This document shows, in pieces, positions 1-7,784 of a stretch of 64,000 bases of DNA. The notes under the pieces were generated by a model. That model was not told the origin of the DNA. It ran no database searches and saw nothing but the letters and a program-made list of their open reading frames with translations. Numbering within the stretch: position 1 is the first letter of the stretch; every line of letters starts with the position of its first letter. The stretch covers positions 62,001-126,000 of the forward strand of contig NZ_RAPZ01000013.1 in NCBI RefSeq assembly GCF_003610375.1. The letters are read 5' to 3'. Source of the stretch: Sphingomonas sp. PP-CC-1A-547. GTDB lineage: Bacteria; Pseudomonadota; Alphaproteobacteria; Sphingomonadales; Sphingomonadaceae. The position numbers and the translations under genes are program-made.

Positions 1-2
1 TC

Positions 3-401
3 GCAATCGTCAATTACGATGCCTGGTTGAAGATGCATCCCGAGGACGCCGCCCGCTCCACCGCGTTTAACGGCCGATGCTGGGCGCGCGCACTGCTGAA
101 CCGCGAGCTCGATCGTGCGATGTCCGACTGCAACACCGCCGTGAAGCTCCGCCCCGGCTATGCCGCCTACCTGGACAGCCGCGCGCTGGTGAACCTGCGC
201 CTGGGCAAGCTCGACGCCGCGCTCGTCGACTATGACGCCGCGATCAAAGCCAACCCGCGCAACGCCTGGTCGCTCTACACCCGCGCGATCGCCGAACGAC
301 GCGCGGGCAAGACCGAAGCGGCGGACGCAGACCGCAAGGCCGCACTCGCGATCAACCCGAACGTCGCCAAACGCGCGGCGCGGTACGGGCTCGACGGCTG
401 A
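3..401 (+). CDS. TPR-repeat protein, C-terminal fragment
   Basis: The reading frame is open from the first full codon of the window, so this is the 3' end of a longer gene. The visible 132 residues contain about two and a half tetratricopeptide repeats, for example the run around AALVDYDAAIKANPRN followed by a second helix pair ending in ALAINPN. TPR arrays are protein-protein interaction scaffolds; no catalytic part is visible. A TTG codon at 27 could start a short protein but the repeat pattern already exists upstream of it. The gene converges on the GH92 gene at 444 with only 42 bases between them. Confidence 0.75.
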   Translation, partial: AIVNYDAWLKMHPEDAARSTAFNGRCWARALLNRELDRAMSDCNTAVKLRPGYAAYLDSRALVNLRLGKLDAALVDYDAAIKANPRNAWSLYTRAIAERRAGKTEAADADRKAALAINPNVAKRAARYGLDG

Positions 402-443
402 CCGGACGCCGACGTCTCCCTGCCTGCGCCCGGCGCGGCACAT

Positions 444-2771
444 CTATCGCGGCTGGGATCCGAACGACGGCGGACGGTCCGCCTTGGCAGTGCCGAACGA
501 CGACGGCTTCGGTCCCATCGTGAACTCGAGTTCGCCGCCCTGCCCGATGTCGGCGTGCGTGATCCAGTTCCGTGTCCAGGGCTTGCCGTTCCAGCGGACC
601 GACTGGACATAGGGGCTGGCCGGCGCATTGCCCTTCGCGACGACGCGCAACGTGCGGCCCTGGCCGAGATCGACCTGCGCCGCGTCGAACAGCGGCGAGC
701 CGAAGACATAGACTCCGCTGACCGGATCGACAGGGTAGAAGCCGAGCGCCGACAGGATGAACCACGCGCTCATCTGGCCGCAATCGTCGTTGCCGATGAC
801 GCCGTCGGGCTCGGCCTTGTACATCTCGGTCAGCAGGCGACGGACCATCGCCTGCGTCTTCCACGGCGCGCCCGCATAGGCGTAGAGATAGGCGGCGTGC
901 TGGTCCGGCTCGTTGCCGTGCGCATATTGCCCGACCAGCCCGGTGATGTCGGGCGGCGCGTTCTTGGGCAGCGTCGACGGCGCGGTGAACAGCGCGTCGA
1001 GCTTCGTCACGAACCCCGCATCGCCACCGAACAAACCGATCAGGCCGTAGACGTCGTGCTGGTTGAGGAACGTCGCCTGCCACCCGTTCGCCTCGGTATA
1101 GTCGCGCTGTTTCTCGGGCTTGTGGCCAAGCTGGATCGGATCGTAGTCGGCCCACCAGCTGCCATCGGCAAAGCGTGGCCGAGCGAAACCGATCTTGGGA
1201 TCGATGACGTTGCGGTAGTTGAGGCTGCGCTTGCGCAGCGCGGCGGCGTCGGCCTTGGCGCCGGCCGCGTCGGCGAGCACCGCCATCGCCCAGTCGTCAT
1301 AGGCATATTCCTGCGTGCGGCTGACCGACTCCCAGGTCTTGTCCGCGGGCACGAAACCGAGGTCGTAATAGAAGCCGCGGCCGAGCGTGCTGTCGATGTC
1401 GGGGAAATTGCGATCGAACGCACGGCTGCGGATCTGCGGCCACGCCGCGGCGTAATCCGCCTTGATCCCCTTGGCGCAGGCTTCGGCCAGCACCGACACC
1501 GAATGCCAGCCGATCATGCACGCGGTCTCGACGCCCTGGAGCGGCCAGACCGGCGATCCGGTCGGGCTCTGCACGGTCTGGCGGACGAGATCGCGGGTGA
1601 ACTGCGCCGCCTTGTCGGGCTGGACGAGGGTGAGCAGCGGATGCAGCGCGCGGTAGGTGTCCCACATCGAATAGGTGCTGAACGCGGGTTCGGCGGCGGT
1701 CGTCTGGTGCACCTTGCGGTCGAGCCCGACATAGCGGCCGTCGCGGTCGGTGAAGAGCGTCGGCGACAGGAACGCGTGATACAGCGCGCTAGCCATGATC
1801 GTACGCTGTTCGGGCGTGCCGCCATCGACGCGGACGCGGTCGAGTTCGGTCTGCCACGTGCGCGCCGCCGAGCGCCGCACCGCATCGAACTGCCAGCCTG
1901 CCGCCTCGCCCTGAAGCGCGGCCTTGGCACCGGCGACGTCGACGGCGGATATGCCGGTCTTGATCAGGATCGGCGCGCCGCCCGCCTGGTCGAAGAACAA
2001 CGCGACCTTCAGGCGGTTGCCGGTGACGCCCTTCGCACCCGCCGGTGCAGGCGCGTCGTCGTCGCCGAAGAACTGGACGCGGTCGGGTTTGCGCGAGAGC
2101 TGCATCGCGAAATGGATGCGCCGGCCCTTCGCCCAGCGGTGGACGCGGCGGCTGCCCGTCAGCATCCCGTCAGCGGACAGCGCCAGCGAGGCCTCGTCGA
2201 TCAACGTACCCTTGTCCCAGACGTCGAGGATCATGTGCGCGAAGTCGACCAGGATGTGGCCGGGCCCCTGCGGGAAGGTGTAGCGGTGGTGGCCGGTCCG
2301 CTCGGTCACGGTGAGTTCCGCGAACACGCCCGATTCGAGCTTCACACGGTAATAGCCGGGCTCGGCGAGTTCGTCGGTGAAACGCTGGCGATACCCCTGT
2401 TCGGGTTTGCCGAGTGCACCGGGCTTCAGCTGCAACGCCCCGCGCGTCGGCACGACCAGCACGTCGAGCATGTCGCCGATCCCGGTGCCCGACAGATGCG
2501 TGTGACTGAAGCCCATGATCGAGCCATCGTCCTGGTGATAACCCGAGCACGCATCCCAGCGGCTGTTGTCGGTATCGGGGCCAAGCTGGACCATCCCGAA
2601 CGGCAGCGATGGGCCGGGATAGGTATGGCCGTGCCCGCCGGTGCCGACGAACAGATCGGGCTTGCCCGCGACCGGCGCCTGCGCCGCCGCGGCGTTGGTG
2701 ACGGGCAACGCGGCGGCGAGGCCCGCGAGCCCGGTGCCGGCGAGCACCTGGCGGCGGTTGGCGGTGGTCAT
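444..2771 (-). CDS. GH92 alpha-mannosidase, Tat-type leader
   Basis: Exo-acting, calcium-dependent alpha-mannosidase of glycoside hydrolase family 92, 775 residues, the usual family length. The N-terminus NRRQVLAG followed by a hydrophobic stretch and an Ala-rich cleavage region looks like a twin-arginine leader, so the enzyme should act in the periplasm or at the surface. The family opening motif (VGTGGHGHTYPG, then PFGMVQLGPDT) is present. HGNEP at residues 618-622 carries the expected catalytic acid Glu621, and GNDDCGQMSAW starts at residue 660. A GGGAGA ribosome site lies just before the ATG. It is the last gene of the leftward mannan operon, 21 bases after the GH125 gene. Linkage specificity (1,2, 1,3 or 1,4) cannot be read from sequence alone. 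Confidence 0.93.
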   Translation of the reverse strand: MTTANRRQVLAGTGLAGLAAALPVTNAAAAQAPVAGKPDLFVGTGGHGHTYPGPSLPFGMVQLGPDTDNSRWDACSGYHQDDGSIMGFSHTHLSGTGIGDMLDVLVVPTRGALQLKPGALGKPEQGYRQRFTDELAEPGYYRVKLESGVFAELTVTERTGHHRYTFPQGPGHILVDFAHMILDVWDKGTLIDEASLALSADGMLTGSRRVHRWAKGRRIHFAMQLSRKPDRVQFFGDDDAPAPAGAKGVTGNRLKVALFFDQAGGAPILIKTGISAVDVAGAKAALQGEAAGWQFDAVRRSAARTWQTELDRVRVDGGTPEQRTIMASALYHAFLSPTLFTDRDGRYVGLDRKVHQTTAAEPAFSTYSMWDTYRALHPLLTLVQPDKAAQFTRDLVRQTVQSPTGSPVWPLQGVETACMIGWHSVSVLAEACAKGIKADYAAAWPQIRSRAFDRNFPDIDSTLGRGFYYDLGFVPADKTWESVSRTQEYAYDDWAMAVLADAAGAKADAAALRKRSLNYRNVIDPKIGFARPRFADGSWWADYDPIQLGHKPEKQRDYTEANGWQATFLNQHDVYGLIGLFGGDAGFVTKLDALFTAPSTLPKNAPPDITGLVGQYAHGNEPDQHAAYLYAYAGAPWKTQAMVRRLLTEMYKAEPDGVIGNDDCGQMSAWFILSALGFYPVDPVSGVYVFGSPLFDAAQVDLGQGRTLRVVAKGNAPASPYVQSVRWNGKPWTRNWITHADIGQGGELEFTMGPKPSSFGTAKADRPPSFGSQPR

Positions 2772-2792
2772 GTGTATCTCCCGGAATTCATA

Positions 2793-4244
2793 TCAGTAGC
2801 GGGCGGCCAGCAAGGCAGGCTTGCGGCGCTCGAGGTCGAGGATCAGCTCGCCGAACAATCCATTGGCCCAGGCGAACCAGCTGCGCGTGAACTTAGCCGG
2901 ATCGTCCTTGTTGAAGGATTCGTGCATGAACCCGGTGCCGCCATGCGTCGTCTTCAGCCAAGCAAGACACTGGCGGATCACGGCGTCGTCATCGCTGTTC
3001 ATCGCATGCGTGATGATCGACATCGGCCAGATCATGTCGAGCCCGATATGCGGCCCGCCGATCCCGCGCGCGGCGGTACCGGTGAAGAAATACGGGTTCC
3101 GATCGCTCCACGCGAGCGCGGCGGTGCGGCGGAACAGCGGGTCGCTGCGATCCGCCGCGCCGAGCAGCGGCAGGCCCGACAGGCTCGGCACGTTGGCGTC
3201 GTCCATGAAGATCGCGTTGCCGAAGCCGTCGACCTCGTACGCCCAGACCTCGCCGCCCTGCCCGTCCGGCATCCTGCCATGCGCGCGGAGTGCCGCCTCG
3301 ACTTCGGTCGCCAGCGCCTCGCTGTCGGTCGCGCCCGCCATATCGCCGCGGGCCTCGCGCTGGACCGTCGCCAGCATGCGCAGCGCCGACACCGCGAACA
3401 GGTTCGACGAGATCAGGAACGGATAGAGGCACGCATCGTCTGACGGGCGGAACATCGAATGGATCAGGCCGACCTTCCGCGTCGGCGCGCCGTAACCCTC
3501 GAACATCAGCGTCTCGGTCGGCGAGACGTTCAAGCGCTGGAAATGATACGGGCCCTTGCCGTCCTTGCGCTGCTGTTCGCGGAAGGTCGCGACCGCGCGG
3601 CGCATCGCCTTTGCCCAGAGATCGTCGAACGGCGCCTTGTCGCGCGTCGCGGTCCAATAGCCGTGCGCGAGCCGCATCGGATAGCAGAGCGAGTCGATCT
3701 CCCACTTCCGCTCGGCGACGCCCGGTTTCATGTCGGTCTGGTCGGTCCGCGCGCCGAGGTTCGACTTGGCGGTCGGATCCTCCATGAACGCGTTGGCATA
3801 AGGGTCGATCAGGATGCAGCGCGCCTGCCGCGCGATCAGCCCGGTGAAGACGCGGCGCAGGCCGGCATCCTTCGGCGCGAGGTGCACATAGGTCTGCATC
3901 TGCGCCGAACTGTCGCGCAGCCACAGCGCCTCGATATCGCCGGTGATGACGAACGCGTCGGGCTTGCCGTCGACCGTGCCGATCTTGACCGTGGTGTCGA
4001 GCGTGTTCGGATAGCAATTCTCGAACAGCCAGGCGAGTTCGGGGTCGGCGATCTTGGCCTTCACGCGCGCGATCTCGGCCTCGACCGCGGGGCTGACGAA
4101 GCGGCGCTGGCCGCGTGGCGGTCGCTTGCTCACGAGTGACGCCGCGGCGGAGGCAGCGCGCGGCACGCTCGCGGTGACGGCCAGCGCGGCGGCGCCCGTC
4201 ATCACGTCGCGTCGACGAAGGCGCATTCCGGTCTCCATGGTCAT
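2793..4244 (-). CDS. GH125 exo-alpha-1,6-mannosidase
   Basis: Member of glycoside hydrolase family 125 (formerly DUF1237), inverting exo-alpha-1,6-mannosidases, 483 residues. Visible family motifs are WLRDSSAQMQTYVHLAPKD, WEIDSLCYPMRLAH (with Asp184, the likely acid), FMDDANVPSLSGLP and FMHESF (Glu442, the likely base). The leader has RRRDVM followed by an Ala-rich hydrophobic segment and an ASA cleavage region, suggesting Tat export. I chose ATG 4244 because its ATGA overlaps the stop codon of the upstream GH92 gene, indicating translational coupling; the frame stays open further upstream but only as antisense/shadow sequence. Together with the GH92 enzymes it would remove the alpha-1,6 backbone or core mannoses of N-glycans or yeast mannan. 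Confidence 0.92.
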   Translation of the reverse strand: MTMETGMRLRRRDVMTGAAALAVTASVPRAASAAASLVSKRPPRGQRRFVSPAVEAEIARVKAKIADPELAWLFENCYPNTLDTTVKIGTVDGKPDAFVITGDIEALWLRDSSAQMQTYVHLAPKDAGLRRVFTGLIARQARCILIDPYANAFMEDPTAKSNLGARTDQTDMKPGVAERKWEIDSLCYPMRLAHGYWTATRDKAPFDDLWAKAMRRAVATFREQQRKDGKGPYHFQRLNVSPTETLMFEGYGAPTRKVGLIHSMFRPSDDACLYPFLISSNLFAVSALRMLATVQREARGDMAGATDSEALATEVEAALRAHGRMPDGQGGEVWAYEVDGFGNAIFMDDANVPSLSGLPLLGAADRSDPLFRRTAALAWSDRNPYFFTGTAARGIGGPHIGLDMIWPMSIITHAMNSDDDAVIRQCLAWLKTTHGGTGFMHESFNKDDPAKFTRSWFAWANGLFGELILDLERRKPALLAARY

Positions 4245-6610
4245 CGTCCCGCCACCGGTGCGCTCATCGAGAACGGCGCATCGGCCTTTGCCGCACCCCA
4301 GGCGGTGTTCGGCGTCGGCCCCATCACGAACCGCAGCGTGCCGCCCTGCTGCAACGCCGCGCGCGTCAGCCAGGGCTTGTCGTGCGGGGTGCCATTGAAG
4401 CTCGCCGACTGGATGTAGACATTGCCGGGGCCGTTGTTCGCCGCCTCGATCGTCAACGTCTTGCCGCTCGGCATCGTCAGCTTCACGGTCTGGAACAGCG
4501 GGCTGCCGATCGCATATTGCCCGACCGCAGGCGTGACCGGGTAGAAGCCGAGCGCGGAAAACACGTACCATGCCGAGGTCTGGCCGTTGTCCTCGTCGCC
4601 TGGATAGCCGTCCGGCGCGGGCGAGTAGAGCTTCTTCATCACGTCTCGGACGTGATATTGCGTCTTCCACGGTGCCCCGGCCCAGTCGTAGAGATAGGTC
4701 ATGTGCTGGATCGGCTGGTTGCCGTGCGCATATTGCCCCATGTCGACGATCTGCATCTCGCGGATCTCGTGAATGGTCTGCCCGTAATAGCTGTCGTCGA
4801 AGATCGGCGGCGTGGTGAAGATCGAATCGAGCCGCTTCACGAACGCCTCGCGCCCACCCATCAGGTCGGCGAGCCCCTGCACGTCCTGCATCACCGACCA
4901 GCTATAGTGCAGCGCATTCCCCTCGGTGAAAGCGTCGCCCCATTTGTACGGGCTGAACGGCGTCGACCAGCTGCCATTCTTGTTACGACCGCGCATCCAG
5001 CCGCTCTGCGTGTCGTAGAGCCTGCGGTAATTCTGCGCACGCGTGGCGTAGAGCTTGGCTTCCTCGGTCTTGCCCAGTGCCGTCGCGAGTCGCGAGATCG
5101 AGAAGTCCGCGGTGGCGTATTCGAGCGTGCGCGCGGCATTCTCGTTGATGCCGACGTCATACGGCACATAACCGAGCCGGTTATAATATTCGACGCCCTC
5201 GCGCCCGACCGCGCCGACGACCTTGCCCTTCTTGTCGACCGGGCGGCCCTGCGACGTCGTCGCGTTCTTGACCATCGCCTCATAGAGCGTCTCGACGTCG
5301 AACCCGCGCACGCCGTTCAGATACGCGTCGGCGATCAGGTTCGCCGAGTTCGATCCGATCATCACGTCGCGGTGGCCGGGACTGGCCCATTCGGGCAGCC
5401 AGCCGGACTCCTTGTAGGTGTTGACCAGCCCCTGCATGATCTCGCTGTCGCGCTCGGGATACATCAGCGCGAAGAACGGGAAGACCGCGCGCCACGTGTC
5501 CCAGAAACCGTTGTCGGTGTAGAGGAAGCCCGGGTGCACCTTGCCGTCATACGGGCTGTAGTGGACGGTCTGGCCCTTGGCATCGACCTCGTGGAACATC
5601 CGCGGGAACTGCAGCATGCGGTACAGCGCCGAGTAGAAGATCCGGCGGTTGTCGAGATTGGGATCGGTGACCTGGACGCGGTCGAACTCGCGCTGCCAGA
5701 TCGCCTTCGCCTTGGTCTTGGTCTGATCGAACCCGTCGCCGCCGATCTCGCCGCGCAGGTTTCGCTCGGCCTGTTCCAGGCTGATGAACGACGAGGCGAC
5801 CTTGACGCCGACCTGCTCGCCCTTGCGCGTCTTGAAGCTGACGACCGCGCCGACATGATCGCCCTCGCGCGTCGGCGTCGCGCTGACCTGGCCCTTGCCG
5901 TCCCAGGTCTGGCTGACGGTGAAGTCGTGGTCGAATTCGGCGACGAAGTAATTGTGGAAATTGTCGGGCACGCCGCCGTGGTTGTTGCGGACATAGCCGG
6001 TGATGCGGCGCTTGGCCTTATCGATCGAGACCATCGAGCCGCCGGCATAGCCGTCGAGGATGATGTGCGCGTCGTTGCTCTGCGGGAAGGTGAAGCGGAA
6101 CTGTGCGGCGCGGTTGGTCGGCGCGACCTCCGCGGTCACGTCGTAATCGGCGAGATAGACCTTGTAGCTGTACGGCCGGCTATCCTCCGCCTTGTGGCTG
6201 TACCAGGACGCGCGCTCGTCCTCCTTCACCTTCAGCGCACCGGTCGTCGCCATCAGCGAGAACGCAGCGTAGTCGTTCATCCAGGGACTGGGCTGGTGCG
6301 TCTGCTTGATGCCGTTGATCTTGTTCGCGTCGTAGGTGTAGCCCCAGCCGCTGGTCGTCTTGCCGGTGACCGGCGTCCAGAAGTTCATTCCCCACGGCAC
6401 CGCCACCGCGGGATAGGTATTGCCGTAGGACAAAGTGTAGTCGGAATCGGTCCCCATCAGCGGGTTGACCAGATCGACCGAAGGCTGATCCTGCGGCTGC
6501 ATCGCGCCGTTGGAAGTAGCTTGAGCCAGAATCGGCGCGGGCGCGACGAGCGCAAGCGACGCGACCGCCGCTACCGTGCCGCGCAAATTGGCGATCGCCC
6601 TGTTTCTCAC
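4241..6610 (-). CDS. GH92 mannosidase with HGNQP in place of HGNEP
   Basis: GH92 enzyme of 789 residues with a Sec-type signal peptide (MRNRAIANLRGT, hydrophobic core, PAPILAQA). The family fold is recognisable from NPLMGTDSDYTLSYGNTYP at the start of the mature part to TSAWYVFSALGFYPV near the C-terminus. Unlike the other two GH92 proteins here, the acid-catalyst motif reads HGNQP (residues 629-633, Gln632) and the base loop reads GDEDNGQ (from 671). In characterised GH92 proteins the Glu-to-Gln change goes with cleavage of mannose-1-phosphate-6-mannose, where the phosphate leaving group needs no protonation. The GTG start at 6610 overlaps the GH43 stop (GTGA) and follows an AGGGAGAG ribosome site, so the two are translationally coupled. 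Confidence 0.92.
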   Translation of the reverse strand: MRNRAIANLRGTVAAVASLALVAPAPILAQATSNGAMQPQDQPSVDLVNPLMGTDSDYTLSYGNTYPAVAVPWGMNFWTPVTGKTTSGWGYTYDANKINGIKQTHQPSPWMNDYAAFSLMATTGALKVKEDERASWYSHKAEDSRPYSYKVYLADYDVTAEVAPTNRAAQFRFTFPQSNDAHIILDGYAGGSMVSIDKAKRRITGYVRNNHGGVPDNFHNYFVAEFDHDFTVSQTWDGKGQVSATPTREGDHVGAVVSFKTRKGEQVGVKVASSFISLEQAERNLRGEIGGDGFDQTKTKAKAIWQREFDRVQVTDPNLDNRRIFYSALYRMLQFPRMFHEVDAKGQTVHYSPYDGKVHPGFLYTDNGFWDTWRAVFPFFALMYPERDSEIMQGLVNTYKESGWLPEWASPGHRDVMIGSNSANLIADAYLNGVRGFDVETLYEAMVKNATTSQGRPVDKKGKVVGAVGREGVEYYNRLGYVPYDVGINENAARTLEYATADFSISRLATALGKTEEAKLYATRAQNYRRLYDTQSGWMRGRNKNGSWSTPFSPYKWGDAFTEGNALHYSWSVMQDVQGLADLMGGREAFVKRLDSIFTTPPIFDDSYYGQTIHEIREMQIVDMGQYAHGNQPIQHMTYLYDWAGAPWKTQYHVRDVMKKLYSPAPDGYPGDEDNGQTSAWYVFSALGFYPVTPAVGQYAIGSPLFQTVKLTMPSGKTLTIEAANNGPGNVYIQSASFNGTPHDKPWLTRAALQQGGTLRFVMGPTPNTAWGAAKADAPFSMSAPVAGR

Positions 6611-7701
6611 ATCGCTCTCCCTGTATTTCGTGTCGGCTTCTGCACGCCAATCGGTCGCGGCTTCACGCCCGCATCGGTCATCACCACCGGCTCGATCCGA
6701 CCATCGGCGGCAAAGACCATCCTGTCGATCGCGATCTGCCGGTGTTCGCCGCGATCGGTGTCGAGCGGACGGCGGTGATACGCGATGTACCAGTCGTCGG
6801 TGCCGGGGGCGTTGACCACCGAATGATGCCCCGCCCCGCGCGCGATGCGCAGGTCCTGCGACAGGATCTTGCCGCGCGGCGTGAACGGCCCGGTCGGTCC
6901 CGGCCCGGTCGCATAGGCGACGCTATAGTCCGGCCCCGTCCAGCCGCCCTCCGACCACATCAGGTAATAGACGCCCCTGCGCTCGATCATGAACGAGCCC
7001 TCGACATAGCCGGGCGGTGTCACTTCCTTGTAGGTCGAGCCATCGGCGAACGGCAGGATGCGCTTGAGGTCGGGGCTGAGCCGGACGACGTTGCAATGCT
7101 TCCAGCCGCCGTAGAACAAAAAGACCTGGCCATCGTGATCGCGAAACGCGAACGGGTCGATCGGTTGCGCACCGTTGTGGAACGCGCCGACTAGCGGCTT
7201 GCCGATCGCGTCCTTGAACGGACCACCGGGCTGGTCGCTGACCGCGAGGCCGATCCCGCCAAGCTCCGCATCGCTCTGGATGTCGTTCGCGCTGAAGAAC
7301 ATGAAATAGCGATCGTTCGCCTGGATCACCGATGGCGCCCAGATCGCATAGGCCGCCCACGCTGCGTTCCGCACGTCGAACACGTGGTCGTGCTTGGTCC
7401 AGTGCACCAGGTCGGATGACGAGAACGCGTTGAAGAAGGTCTGCATCCCGTAGGACGGACGGACCGTCTTGCGTTGCCGCGCTAATTTCTGCGCGGCCGA
7501 GAAGCGGCTGGTGACGTCGGGCTTGCCGTAGTGATCCGAATAGGTCGGATAGATCCAGTAGCGGCCGGCGAACACGCGGATCTCGGGGTCGGCGTACCAG
7601 CCGGGCACGATCGGGTTCGACGCACTCGCGAGCCCGCACATCATCAGCGCGGACGCGGTCAGCGCGATCCGAACCCCGCGCCGACCGCGCGTTTCGCCCA
7701 C
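6607..7701 (-). CDS. GH43-family glycoside hydrolase
   Basis: Five-bladed beta-propeller glycosidase of family 43. The catalytic triad is visible: Asp in PGWYADPEI (base), Asp-region following YAIWAPSVI (position-fixing part of blade two) and Glu in YVEGSFMIE (acid). GH43 members usually cleave arabinose, xylose or galactose side chains; the substrate here is unknown, and in a mannan locus it may remove a non-mannose decoration. I chose the GTG at 7701 (364 residues) because it gives a compact signal peptide (RGRRGVRIALTASALMMCG, then ASAS). The frame is open up to an ATG at 7785, but that extension would be coded through a terminator-like hairpin. No clear ribosome site precedes 7701, so the start is uncertain. 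Confidence 0.85.
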   Translation of the reverse strand: MGETRGRRGVRIALTASALMMCGLASASNPIVPGWYADPEIRVFAGRYWIYPTYSDHYGKPDVTSRFSAAQKLARQRKTVRPSYGMQTFFNAFSSSDLVHWTKHDHVFDVRNAAWAAYAIWAPSVIQANDRYFMFFSANDIQSDAELGGIGLAVSDQPGGPFKDAIGKPLVGAFHNGAQPIDPFAFRDHDGQVFLFYGGWKHCNVVRLSPDLKRILPFADGSTYKEVTPPGYVEGSFMIERRGVYYLMWSEGGWTGPDYSVAYATGPGPTGPFTPRGKILSQDLRIARGAGHHSVVNAPGTDDWYIAYHRRPLDTDRGEHRQIAIDRMVFAADGRIEPVVMTDAGVKPRPIGVQKPTRNTGRAM

Positions 7702-7720
7702 ATGCGGTGACGCGACGCCG

Positions 7721-7757
7721 CGAGAAAAGGGAGGGTAGCGCCGCGAAGGCGCCACCC
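7721..7757 (-). terminator. Intrinsic terminator-like hairpin after the TonB receptor gene
   Basis: Read leftward, GGGTGGCGCC (7757-7748), loop TTCGC, then GGCGCTACCC (7742-7733), a 10-bp stem with one G-U pair, followed by TCCCTTTTC. It lies 27 bases after the receptor stop codon and just before the likely GH43 start, so it probably reduces read-through from the receptor into the glycosidase genes. Confidence 0.6.
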
Positions 7758-7784
7758 GACAGACAAGCCGATCAAACCAGGTCA

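Noticed and set aside
555..3443. 962-codon rightward open frame opposite the GH92 and GH125 genes
   Set aside because: Arg-, Ala- and Val-rich translation with no family motifs, antisense to two clear enzymes. Long antisense frames are expected in very GC-rich DNA.
4382..6778. 798-codon rightward frame opposite the GH92 gene
   Set aside because: Same antisense artefact; the opposite strand has full GH92 motifs and a signal peptide.
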